From Lasiodiplodia sp. COLG20 (taxonomy: Eukaryota > Ascomycota > Dothideomycetes > Botryosphaeriales > Botryosphaeriaceae), in NCBI GenBank assembly GCA_009801085.1, contig VNWV01000005.1, positions 1,922,001-1,986,000 of the forward strand: a stretch of 64,000 bases of DNA, in the 5' to 3' direction. Below are positions 44,120-55,751 of this stretch, in pieces. The translations under genes were made by a program, and so were the position numbers. A model generated the notes under the pieces. It was not told where the DNA came from. It did not search any database and was given only the letters and a program-made list of their open reading frames with translations. Numbering within the stretch: the stretch's first letter is position 1; the number at the start of each line of letters is the position of its first letter.

Positions 44120-47062
44120 TTATGCAAACCAAGCTATGGAAGAGCTACTACTACTCATGCTATATTCTTTCATCTCCTCTAGGACTTGACGTGCAGAGAA
44201 GAAGTTGTTGGGACGGCATAGTTGAACATTCTGATAAATCTCAAGTATTCTGGCACCTTTGTCAACCAACAGCTTTGCAGTTTCAATTTCCCCCTCATGT
44301 GCAGCGTTGAATAGAGGTGTCCACCCCTCCTCGTCTTTATTTTCGATGTTGGCTCCAGCATCAAGAAGAAGCTCGACCAGTTCAGTGTTTCCATGCAATG
44401 CGGCAATAGAAAGGGCCGTACTTCCAAATTTGTTCCGCGCTTCCAGAGGGACCCCACTTTCTATCAACTCCTTTGCAAGTTCTGTGTAGTCCATAAAAGC
44501 GGCCATTAAAAGTGTTGTGGTACTTTGACCGTCCCCTTTCTCTGCTTCACAGCCTGTTTGAATGAGGGAGCTTGCAAGTTCGGTTCGCCTCTCCAAGATC
44601 TTTTTGAATAATTCTGACTCTTTCTCGTTTTTTCCTGTTTCCATTTCGAATCCACAAGCTAGAAGGATGTGTACGGCTGTGAGGTCACCCTGAGCTAAAG
44701 CGCGCCTTAGCACTGTTGGACCAGCGATCTGAGTCCAACCAGATACATTTGCAACTCGGCCGCAACTGGCAGCTGAGATCAATTCAGTGTACTGATCATC
44801 GCTTTTGGTCCTCGTTGATGCGCCCCTGTCCAGTAAGTGCTTCATCAGATGGAGGTCTCCATGTGAAGCCGCCAGTTGGAAAGGCGTTTCGTCGAAAGAA
44901 TTTTTGGCTTCGATATGCGCTCCATTTTCAAGCAGAAGCAAAACCATCCTCGTGTTTCCGTGGGCAGCAGCAACATGAAGTGGAGTGTCTTGGCTCGGAC
45001 GCACCGAATAGTGGATGTCCGCCCCCTCCTTGATCAGTATTTTTGCGAGTTCAACTTGCCATGGCTTGTCATTTTTACATGCATGGAACAGTGGTGTCTC
45101 CCCTGATTTGTCTGGTTTGTTCGGATCTGCGCCTGCACTCAAAAGCTGACCCAAGAAGTGCGGAAAGGTTCCACGAGAATCCAATGCCACCAACAAAGGA
45201 GTGATGCCTTCAGCATCACCAGCGTTGACGTCAGGATTTTGCGAAAGTATCAGTCCAAGGAGTCTTCCGTGCAAATTGCCACGGAAGGCGGCGTGCAACA
45301 CGGTCTTCCCGTCACGTTGCTCTTTGCGGTTCAGATCGACACCATGGTTTATCATCGTCTCAATGATTTGTTCGTGGCCCCAAGATGCCGCCATGTAAAG
45401 GGGACTACGCCAGGTTGGATCAGTTTCCCGCGTGGCATTTGCATCTGCTCCGTATTCCATAAGTAGCTTCACACCGCGGCTTTCGCCGGCTCCGACTGCC
45501 TGATGAAGCGCAAGGTGGATATCCAGGCTGATGCCCCTTCTTCGGCAATAGCTGAGGGTTGTCTCAGCTATTGAAAAGTTGTTGAATTTGATGGCATCAT
45601 TGAGTGTGGTGTCCGCAACAGTTTCAATATGATGATTATCCGTAATGCTGAGCAGGAATTCGAAATCGGTAACTTTACCATGACGTGCGATCCCGCAGAG
45701 CGCAAGACCTCTTTTCTCCGGCTCTTGGAGATCAATGTCAAGATCACGCATTAATCTCTCAACTCGACAGTGATTACAAGAGAATTCTTCACCCAAGTCG
45801 TGAATATATCCTGCGACTGTCGAGGCTTTGGGACGCCTCATCCTATCCGTGCCCAGCATGCTGAGAATAATACGAAGGAGTTTCAACTCCGCGACAGTTC
45901 TTTGGGGCTTCTTGAGTTCTTTGACCCATGATCTTATACCCTCCTCATTGTCTCCGTACAATATCACGCCGGTTCCGTTTTCTTTGAGATGCTGATAGAG
46001 ATCGTCGTAAATATGGCCGCATAGCTTGGTGACTAGCTCCAGGAAAACGCAACCGAGACTGAAGATGTCCGAAGAGGAGCCTCGACGCTGGATGCATTGC
46101 TTAGCATTTAGCTCTCAGAAACAAATGTGCGTTCCCGCTCTTACCTCATGCTCGAACGCCTCAGGAGCAGCATACACTCTAGTGCCTGCCTCCATGTTTC
46201 CGGACGTTGTGCTCATTCCCCACTCTTTCCAGTCCAAAGACGAACCGAAGTCTGATAGAAGAACTCGACTTTTGTGCACTAGGACGTTGGAAGGCTTGAT
46301 ATCTTTGTGTCGTATTTTTTCCTGGTGTAAAAATGCCAAGGCAGAAGCAAGGCATCCGAAGAACCGTCGCACTGCAGCAGTGTCTGAGCTTTCCTGCATC
46401 CAGACAGATAGATCGCATTCTGCAACAGGAAGCATTACGAGGGATGTGCCACTTGGGTCCTCGTAGCTCCCGACGTACATAATGAGATGATGATGATGCA
46501 AGCGCTTCAATGCTTGTAGTTCCCTCTTAAAGGAGTCCAGTACGCGTCTGATATGCTGGTTTCTTCCTTTAAAGAAGAATTTCTTTCTTGCGAAGACCCT
46601 TTGGCTGGATTCTCCTCTGACACTCTCGACTACACCCCACGCTCCGTGTCCGAGAACTTTGATGTGGAGAAGCCGGCAGCCGTTTTCGTCCTTGAATTCC
46701 ATATGTGGCTTCACTTTAGACACGAAGAGCCGGTTTTCTCGTGGTATCACCAGATCTTGCCACTTCAGGAACTTTTGACGCGCGTTTTCATCGAGCTCTT
46801 CCGGTAACGTCCAGTCCACGAATGGGAGGTGATCGTCGGAGTGGCCAGAGAACGCAGTATGATAGCGCGTTAAGCGGAGGTAGTGTAGCAGTATGTAGAT
46901 GCGTGGTCTTCTACTACCATCTCTATCTCCGCTCGAGCTCATAATCCGTGAGACTTTTGTGGTAATCACATGATCGATATGCGGATAGGTCGCAGGTTCA
47001 CTTGCCCATTCGAAGCTTGGGATGACATTTGAGATTGCAGACTGAATGGCCTGGTCAACCAT
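44120..47062 (-). CDS. Protein kinase-ankyrin repeat fusion protein
   Basis: Two exons on the minus strand, 47062-46145 and 46087-44120, giving 961 aa. The N-terminal kinase (about residues 130-330) has the glycine loop LGHGAWGVVESV, the Lys region FARKKFFF, the catalytic loop HKDIKPSNVLV (HRD as HKD) and LSDFGSS (DFG), so it looks active. The spliced exon 2 adds DIFSLGCVFLEL, the end of the kinase fold. From about residue 500 on there are some ten ankyrin repeats (TPLHVAAAHGNTRMVLLLLE, GSTALSIAALHGNTELVELL). Fungal proteins of this type are thought to sense or scaffold. It lies among HET genes. Confidence 0.9.
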
Positions 47063-48523
47063 GTCTTTGGCTTAAGGATCTCAAGTCCAAAAGACACTTT
47101 CCGTAAACGATGCTGAAGAGAACTTGATGCAGTAGCAGCCTGAGACAGAATTGTGGCGCTGTTCGCCTCGAGGTTCTTCGATAAAGACCTGAGAGGCCAG
47201 GTGTGTGCCATGCCAAATGTTGATGAGTTATCCGGTGATCATGGCCGATTTGCTTTGTGGAGTAAAGGTGGAATGGACCGAGAGTGAAAGATGGCTTGTA
47301 AGGCTTGAAGGGATAGGCAACAGAGATCTAGGCAGCGATCGCTAACGACTAATCGCTGTCGCTTTGTCAGTGCTACACAGCCTGCATCTCACTGCATAAA
47401 TTGGCCGGGATCCAATTTACCGGTTCCCTGGAATGGGCGCTCGAACATTGAATAATTCGGCATCAATCTTACTCTTCGCAGTTAAACAAGGGGGTCTTAA
47501 AAGGTACTACCAAGTCTTTCCTTTTTGTTTTATTTTTTCGTCGACGAAGCTGGTCACTGCAAATTGGTCGGGGTAGTCGTGCCGTTGTAGCTCAGCTATT
47601 CCTTTCAGCCTCGCTTATGCCTATCAACTCTGCGGTGCGTGGCTTGCGATCGCACGGCGAGGCTGTGGGATACCGACAGTCTTGCACTGCCATGCAACCC
47701 CCGCACCACCGCTTACATTTTCATTTTCTCCACACCACCATAACTCTTCAGCCTAACCCCCCCTCATTCACTTCAGCTTTGGCTCTAGAAACAACACTTA
47801 CAATAGACAAGACCAAACCTTCGAATGATTTCTCTTGGATCAACTTAGTATCGCAACCACCGCCACCGCCCTCTTGCGCTTGCGCTTGCTAAGTTAGAAG
47901 AAGTAGCATGTGAGGCCGCATGTGCCACATGACACGCAGATATGCAGCCGAGTGCCCATAAATAAGCGAGTAAAAAAAAGCTGAGAAATGCTACATCTCA
48001 ATTATTTAAGGCAGAAGAAAGGCTGTAGTGGCAGCTTGGAAGGTTGCAGTGGAAGGGTGATCGGCGGTCGGGGTACGTTAAGATGGAGCACTATGGACCT
48101 TACAACACAAAACTAAACGAGCATTTGGCCTACCTAAGGACCTTATTGTTTGACAACTTTCGGTGCTGACCGACGGTACTACTGAAGTTTCGAATAGAAA
48201 ACTTTTAATCACACACACCGCTGTCAGGTGCGGCTGAGCCTCAGCCTCACAGATTGAAGCCCTAAGATGGTTGGTTTCGCTTGTGGTTACTGCTTACTCC
48301 GAAGTCTTCAGCTGATAACCGGTAGACCTACCATGTTCGGTGCGTCAGTCCGATTTTATGGCCGACGAGGCTGAAACCTGTATTACAAAGCTCGGCTAGG
48401 CCACGCTTATTTATTCCTTCGCAGGAAGTTTGCGCTTATAACTGTGAGCGAATAGAACATTTGGATCGCTTCGCACCGCAGTTTTTGACGCATAGCCTGC
48501 TTGCGACAGGTTGCCGCGCCGGG
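47063..48523. other. Divergent intergenic region between the kinase-ankyrin and CorA-like genes
   Basis: About 1.5 kb. Short frames only. A minus-strand 81-codon frame at 46966-47211 overlaps the kinase start but is in another frame. I see no RNA gene. A GTAGCTCAG stretch near 47585 resembles a tRNA D-arm, but no matching T-arm follows. Confidence 0.4.
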
Positions 48524-51500
48524 ATGGCGTCTAAACCTTCTCATAATTTTGAGGTCACGTTTGATGAACCTGGCAGCGAGGAAGCAGCGAGGCATTTCGT
48601 TCACGGTGAGCTCGTTTTACCGCGTAGTTTTTTTTTTTTAAAAAAAAAAACCAGCGAATAGGAAATTGACGCAACGCACAACAGAGAATTTTCAAGGTTT
48701 TCGCCTAACCCCTCACGTACCCGACGAACAATGCACCGCAATACCACGGAATGAAGAGCCTGTCAAATCGCGAGATTCTGGCCAAACGTATTCTGGTGCC
48801 AAAAAGTTATTCCCAAGTGGGTCAACATACTCGTCTTTTGGTCATGAAGGGACCACTGCCAGTGTCGACGCTTTTGGCCGCCTTACTCAAATTACGAGGT
48901 TTCTTGGCTATGGCCACTCAGGCTTCTTTTGCGCAGATGCCAATCGGCAAATGGCCCAGCCATACTATGTTCAGAGACGTACAATGGCGCTTGTTGAACG
49001 TGAAAAGAGCATGAAAGGCCTTGGATTACAAATTGCGTCATCTCAAATTGAGAGCCTGCACAACATCAACCTCAGTTTCATACACGATCGGTGGCCCCGG
49101 TTCACGTGGAGGACCGAGGACTTCTCCGTTCGGGTGCAGTATTTTGCACGGAACCATACCATCATCCAGAACTACGTCATTGAGCGAACTCCGTTGAGAA
49201 AGGCGCAAGAGAGTGATGGTCTGCAAAAGGTACCTGGGGAAGTAGCAGCACAGAATTCGGCACAGCGACCGAAGAACACCGAGGTCGATGAGATCACCTG
49301 CAAGGACAACTTCGTGGAAAAGCAAGGCACCAGCGGCACCAAACCAGCAGAGCGCAAGAGGCCTACAAGCAGCATCATCAGTGGACCAACAAGTCACCAA
49401 AGGCCTAAACTGGAGTTCCATGCAGGAATGCTCATCCGCGATTTAGACTGGCAAGACCGGGATTACGAATTCAACTCGGAAGATCATGACTCTGAGAACT
49501 ATTCTACCAATCTCTCGCCGCATGGATACAGTCTATTAGTCATTCACAAGATTCCGAGAGCACCGAAACATGACGATATCTCAAAAAAGGCCCAGCTTTT
49601 GGAGTCGAAAGTCCCTGTAGCAGTTGCATTAGTCATTTCACCTTTCGTGAATGGTAAAGCCACAAAGTTCAAGAAGGGATCCGATGCAGGTTATGAAGTT
49701 CAACATGACAATTCCGAAGAAGGTCCTTTAGAAGTGACAGTAGCATACAGGCTCCAACTATTATACAAGGACAACTCCTGGCGGTCGTCTTTGGTGCGTG
49801 CTTCCGAGATCTCCATGAATCATGCCCTGTCGAACCTGGACTTCCAGCCACCGGCGCTACCGTCAACTTCAGAGTACTTCAACTTCATCATGAGGCGCAA
49901 CGTGGAGCACATACTGTCCGTCTGCAGCATTCCTGTTTCAGCGCATCCTATTTGGGACTTCAATGAATATGGTGACAAAATTACCACGGAAGGAAAGACT
50001 CCCATTGCGTTGACATGTGGAGATATCTCGGGTCACCGGATAGTTGTGTCAGCAACTTTGTGAGTCTAAGTCCCCCTTACAAGAAAAATAGTCATAACTG
50101 ACCGAGATCAGCTTCGCTTTCCAGTTCTTACTTGCCGTGGGCGACCGTCTTAAAGCAAACCCTGATGACTGGTCCAAACTCTTGGTTGAGCGGATAAATG
50201 ACACGTGTGAAGGTCACGCACTGTGGATTTCTGATTGCGCTCTGAACCTTCTTGGGGAAGATGAACAGTTCATGGGCAACTACTGGGCTGACGGTACCCA
50301 CTTCGGAAGCGCAGGCACATCCAGGGATCTTGCAGCAACACCATTCCAAATACTGAAGATGGCTAGATTTTTGCAACTCAGCCCTCAGATAAGGAAGTCA
50401 TTCTACGGATACTCACTCAGGTGGTGGAGTGCGTTACAGAGAGATGACATACGAGAGCAATATGCGTTTGCACGATCGGAAGGATGGAATATCCCGCACT
50501 ACCATTTTCACGACCATGTCTGGATATGGAATGCACTCAAAGCCATACAGAAACGGGCTTCCAGACCAAGCGCGTGGCTTGCTTTACTTGGACCGCCTGT
50601 ACGGCCGCCAGAAAGGCTCGTTGAACTCGTTTCGCGAGACGTTACCACCGAAGCCCGGAGACGCATCCTGAAACGATTTACTACTCAAGGCCCTGCTCCA
50701 CTTGGTCCAACTATTGCTACAGCTCGAACAATCCGGGAAAGCCGGTTTCTATTCCATGCTCGAGATACTGCTCTTTTCTATCAAGATTGGTCCCTGATAG
50801 CTCCAGATTCCAAGATGCCTCAGAACTGGACCAACACGATAAACGCTCAAGCTCACCATGAAGAAAATGACGACTCAACCTGGAGTAATCCACTGCGATA
50901 CGGCCTAGCTCTGGTGATGGCAAGACGACAACTGAAGATTAACTCCAAGGACGCAGAAACGATGCTCATTGACTCGAGAACAACTCTTCTCAGAGGATGC
51001 TCGCCTAATGGTCTGTTTCCTGGATATTTCAACCAGAATAAACAGCCACGTGTATTCGAAGATTCAATTTCGGCGAACGACTACTGGCATATCACTTTTG
51101 AGTTGCCATATTTGATGTGGACCTCTGATACATCTTTACCAGAACTCGAGGACTCTCAGACTCTACGAGGCAACAACGGCAGGAATGGTGCCACCCTCAT
51201 TCCTAAATCTGTCCCTTTCAGGAATGTTGAAGAGCAGAGGATTCTCATGGACAAGAAAAGTATTGTTGAATACTCAGACGAATGGCTATACAAGTGCCCA
51301 GAATTTTTGCAATACAATCCGTTGATCATACGCAATTGGAAGGAGAACATGGAGGCGCTCAAAATGGCTGTTGGAGAGGGGTCAGTCATCTCTGAATGTC
51401 TCTCTTCAATCGAGTCCAAAAATCTTTCATCATTTGATGGGAAAAGTATCAGAGGCTTTATTGCGAATATGCCTAAGTCCACTAGTGATTGGTCAGACGA

Positions 51501-53574
51501 AACAACCAGCAAAGAGGCTCCAGGCCGAATAAAGCGAAGAAAGCAAACATTCAGACATATTCTGGACAAGAGTCTGATGCATGAAATGGTTAGATGGAGG
51601 ACTGTGGACGAAGCTCTCATCAAGAAACGGCTCATTTGGCTTCCCCTTGCTAGCAAAGATACCGCAATGCTTTGCTGCTCGCTGGCTCCACCATCAGAAC
51701 AAGAAGGTTTGGCCGCGTTCTTCGACAGTCATGCACTATGCGAAAAGAAAGTCCTTGACGATACCACAGCTCTCACCAACGCTTGGGTTACTGAATTCCA
51801 TCTGTCATTTTACCGGCTATATGAAGGCGACTCTGAAAAACAGTTGTCAGCAATCCCAAAACCTCAAATTGTGGACCTGACCGAAAACAAGTTGAAGCTA
51901 CATCGTGGAGCTATCGGATTTCGTTTTAACGGGGACTTTTTCGATCGATACTGGACTTGCCATGTGATTGAATACAACTGCAATGACAGCCAAGAGCTCC
52001 AGGAAGGAGTGAATCACCTTGAAGAGGCTCTCAAAGAGCATTACGAGACTCGTGAGCAAGAACGGAACCGACGCCGGGAAGAATTTGAACAAGACGCACG
52101 CGAGCGAAAAGTACATGCGGCTAAGCGAAGACAACGTTTTGCAGAACGAAAAGGACATGGGAACGAGTACCAAACAAGTGTAAACCAAGAACAAGGCGAA
52201 CCTCGTAGGACAGATGAGGAAGGTCATACAGGAAACAGGGACCAGCAAATCAGCGGCACTCAGAGACAGGATGCATCCCACAGGCCACTAGGAGAAGACG
52301 AGGAACACCGAATGGCAGATCTGCTTGAGAAACTGCTCTCAACGAGGCGAAAAAAGCAGTATGAAAAACAATGGAAAGCAGACCTTATACAAGAGAAAGA
52401 GGATGAGTTTCAACGGATAGGAGATCCGGTACAAAAGCAAGAAGACAGAATATGGCAGACATCAGATGAAGACGACTCAAGCGAATCCAGAAAAAGAATA
52501 CGGGAAGGTGATCAAGACACCGAACAGAAGACGATCTCATCGTTGTTCAGTAATTCAAGTCCCCCTTCGCTGCACCAGAAAAGAGTTCTGAACATGATAA
52601 TGGGAGCCACGTCGAAGGAGCCTTGGCATCAACGAAAGGTGTTGGAGCTCATCTTATTCCATGAGATGATGCAAGAAGTCGAAATATGCACACGTCAGAT
52701 ATTGGAGACCATCAGGAATTCTTTGCGCAGAATGAACAACGCGTCCTTCAACGGGAATGAGAAGAGTCTTCAGGAAGCATCGAAACAAGAATTTTCTCCA
52801 GACATGCTCTCCGACGTTCTTTCAGAAATGCTCTCCTTCGACCAGATCGGCAGTAGCGCCTACTTTGAGCACAGTAAGCGTTGGGAAGAGTTGCAGCAAG
52901 TGCTACAGGTGCTTGACAATGATCTTGAAGACACCTTTGACAAGATTGCGAGCTGGGAGAGCCGTGACCGAGATCGTGGTTTGGAAAAGCCGCGGTGGAC
53001 ATTGAAAGACGAGACAAAGTACGGTTCGACAATCACAAAACATACACGCTCAAACAACCAGAAACTCCGGAAACTACAACGCTTGCAGGCGGACATCCGA
53101 TCGCTGAGATCAGCGTTGGTGAATAGGCGGGATTATATCCGGGAGGAGCTAAGTTTGCATGGGGCAGAGGATACGCGATACTTCACCTATGTCACAGTTG
53201 TGTTCCTCCCTCTCGGATTCGCGACGGGAATCTTCAGTACGAGTGGCACTCCCGACGGAATAACAGGTATTGGAATAGCTGTTACAGCTGTTACAGCGTT
53301 GTTTCTCACTATCCTTGCCCTGTCATTTGATCAGCGGATTGCTGCGTTCAAGCATCGTATTCGTGATCGGGTGTTGGGTCGGAGAGTACAGAGAGGTTCA
53401 GGAGACCAACTTTATGGGAATGAAGCTGGCAAGGACACCTCAGAGGGCCGGACAACGAGCATGTTTCATGTTGCACGATCTACTATCAGAGACCGAAGGC
53501 GCCCCGGGACAAAATCTGGACCACAGTCTCAAGACGCATTGGAGTCTGATCTGGAGAAAGGGAATGGAAAGTAA
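48524..53574 (+). CDS. Large fungal protein with C-terminal CorA-like membrane domain
   Basis: Three exons: 48524-48605, 48685-50059 and 50112-53574, giving 1639 aa. The N-terminal two thirds are soluble and unfamiliar. Residues about 1060-1260 are very charged and rich in E, R, K and Q, likely coiled coil. The C terminus has the CorA/Mrs2-like layout: a long helix (RLQADIRSLRSALVNRRDY), then TM1 YFTYVTVVFLPLGFATGIFS, a short loop, TM2 near ITGIGIAVTAVTALFLTIL, and a basic tail. The CorA GMN motif is not kept. Many fungi carry such CorA-tailed giants, often with variable N-terminal parts, with no proven transport role. Intron 1 contains a T12/A11 hairpin (48628-48650). Confidence 0.82.
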
Positions 53575-53864
53575 TCATCAGATTGAACTTCGAGGGGAAG
53601 GGAAAGTACCTGATCTACTGGTGCAGCATTGACGGCAAGATATATATCTTTCGTTCTCGTATTATGTTGCGGTTCTTTGCCAGTTCCGTGTCAACAAAGG
53701 CGTGTACCGGCGAATCAATGCTCAGACATACGACCTGCATGACACTTGGTCCATTCTCTTCGCTGTTGGATGTAGAAATACGATAGTATCAACTAGGGTG
53801 ACTCGTGATGATTCCTCTTGAATCTGAAGAGCGTCATGATGGATTGAGCGGAATTCCATCCCCT

Positions 53865-54404
53865 TTAATCACCATTCCTTCCAGCCCTATACTTTCCCAT
53901 CCACCCCGGCTTAACAAACAACACCCACAACCTGAACGCGAGCGCCCCCACCATCGGCATCACCAGTCCACCAAAAACCTTCTCCCAGCTCAAACCCGCA
54001 GCCCCGCCGCCCTCCGCCCGCGCATGGTAGACCAGAAACGGCACAAACAGCGCCTCCATCGTTCCCAGCGCCGCGTACGCGGTGACACGCTTCTCGATGG
54101 CGCCGGGGCGATTAGGCAGCGCGAGGAGGAGTGGCACGGTCGTGGCGACAGTCCAGGTGCTGATCCATTGCATGAGCAGGGAGGAGAGAGCTGCGTCGGT
54201 GATGGAGGGAGAAGCGGTGGTGGTGGTGTCGTCAAAGAAAAGCTGGACGGAGGTGTCGTGCGGATGGAAGAACATGCCGTGCGCGAGGAAGGTGTTGAAG
54301 CAGGATTCGAGGAGCATGGCGGCGCGGACGATGGTGCCGGGGGAGGATGGGTCGATTTCGAGGGCGGTGGGGCGGGGTCGAGAGTTGTCGGTTTTGTGGG
54401 ACAT
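53865..54404 (-). CDS. Small integral membrane protein
   Basis: Single exon, 179 aa, ATG at 54404. About four hydrophobic segments (LLMQWISTWTVATTVPLLLA, YAALGTMEALFVPFLVY, GGLVMPMVGALAFRLWVLFV, and a weaker one near residue 35). No family is recognised. Good codon bias and an intact frame make it likely real. It is convergent with the CorA-like gene. Confidence 0.7.
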   Translation of the reverse strand: MSHKTDNSRPRPTALEIDPSSPGTIVRAAMLLESCFNTFLAHGMFFHPHDTSVQLFFDDTTTTASPSITDAALSSLLMQWISTWTVATTVPLLLALPNRPGAIEKRVTAYAALGTMEALFVPFLVYHARAEGGGAAGLSWEKVFGGLVMPMVGALAFRLWVLFVKPGWMGKYRAGRNGD

Positions 54405-55751
54405 TTTTTGAGGTTAATCTTGCGGGTTGGAACTTCAGTGAGAGGGAGGAAACAAAGTAACTTTCACTTCGGCTATTCTGGTGTGATACACGCAAGTTCC
54501 TTGTTGAAAAGGGTGAGCAAGCCGTTAAGCGATCGCGCCTGTTGACCGTCACAGCGTGTTTCTTTAAGTTTAGATAGATGGGAATACCTGGCATAGGCCA
54601 CCGAGTCGGCTGTTGGGAACGACTTCCCCGCATGCGAGCCAAGCAAGCCACGGGCGTCAGCATTTGTTACTTGAATGGGCGCCCTCAAAATCTAGGCTCA
54701 TTACCAAGACTTACAAAGGTTCATCAAGCGCTGAGCACGCGACAGTCTTGAAGAACACATATTACGAGTAAAATTTATCATTGTGTTCCAATAAAAGCCT
54801 CAGATATATCAATGAGTTTTTTCACGTGTGTGCAAAGCTATCTTCCCTGTAAATCGCAGGACCCGAGCGGTAGCTGAGAAATGGTAAATTCCGGCTGAAA
54901 TCAGGTCAAAAGCTAAGAACAGTAGATCTTGCTGGTAGATACACTAATGACGTATTGAATAGCCTATAGTTGCTTGTTTCGAATGCCTGAGACCATAGAG
55001 TTCGAAGACCTTGTGCGCGGCGTGCGCATAGATTTCTGCAACTCCACCACATTGGTACAATACATTAATCCATTGCCGCTCTCTAGCTGCGTTAAGAGGG
55101 CCTGTAGATATGGTCGGCGTTACCGTGGCAACTTACATGAGGACTAGCAAGTGCTATAGTATTTCCTAGCATATATTCTACGGCATCCTGCGAAAGCTAT
55201 TGCGAATTTAGCCTCTAGACTGTTCTCGTGAGGGTTTTCCCAAAGGGCACTTAGCTTGCGGAAGGATTCCTCCGAATCATTTGTCTGCGGGGCTTTTTGG
55301 CCCCTCAAGTGGGGGCCGATTGTTGGAACCCAACTCTGCAGCTCCCGCACACTTTCTGGGTTTTTCAAAAGCTGAATAGACGCTGCCGCAGCTCTAATTA
55401 ACTTGGGACAGGTTGAGTTGCAGAATATCAAGAGACTTGGAGATAACAGTTAAATCAGAAGGGAGCATTCACTAAACGGGGCATACATTCTATGTTGGGG
55501 AGATGAAATGCGGCCTGATCCCGGGTCACACAGTATTTGTCCCGCGTTTCAGCCACGCATGTATATAAAAAGCTACTCGCCCACAATCTTTACCGCATCT
55601 ACACGATCACTTTCACATACCCCAAATGTACCGCTGTAACCTTTTACCAGTCAGCTGTTGCGCACCATATTGAGCGGACTACACGCACGCGGCATTCCTT
55701 TCAAAACCTTCTTTCTTAAAACGCATCAGCCTTTGAACTCAGCCACCAGCC
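54405..55751. other. Intergenic region with a possible gene fragment
   Basis: 1.35 kb, AT-rich in parts. A 95-codon minus-strand frame at 55144-55431 has convincing protein composition (NPESVRELQSWVPTIGPHL, SLEAKFAIAFAGCRRI) but no flanking exons. It may be the leftover of a larger gene. Promoter sequence for HET gene 3 lies at the right end. Confidence 0.35.

Noticed and set aside
47580..47660. tRNA gene near 47,585
   Set aside because: A D-arm-like GTAGCTCAG is present but no T-arm or acceptor stem can be formed.
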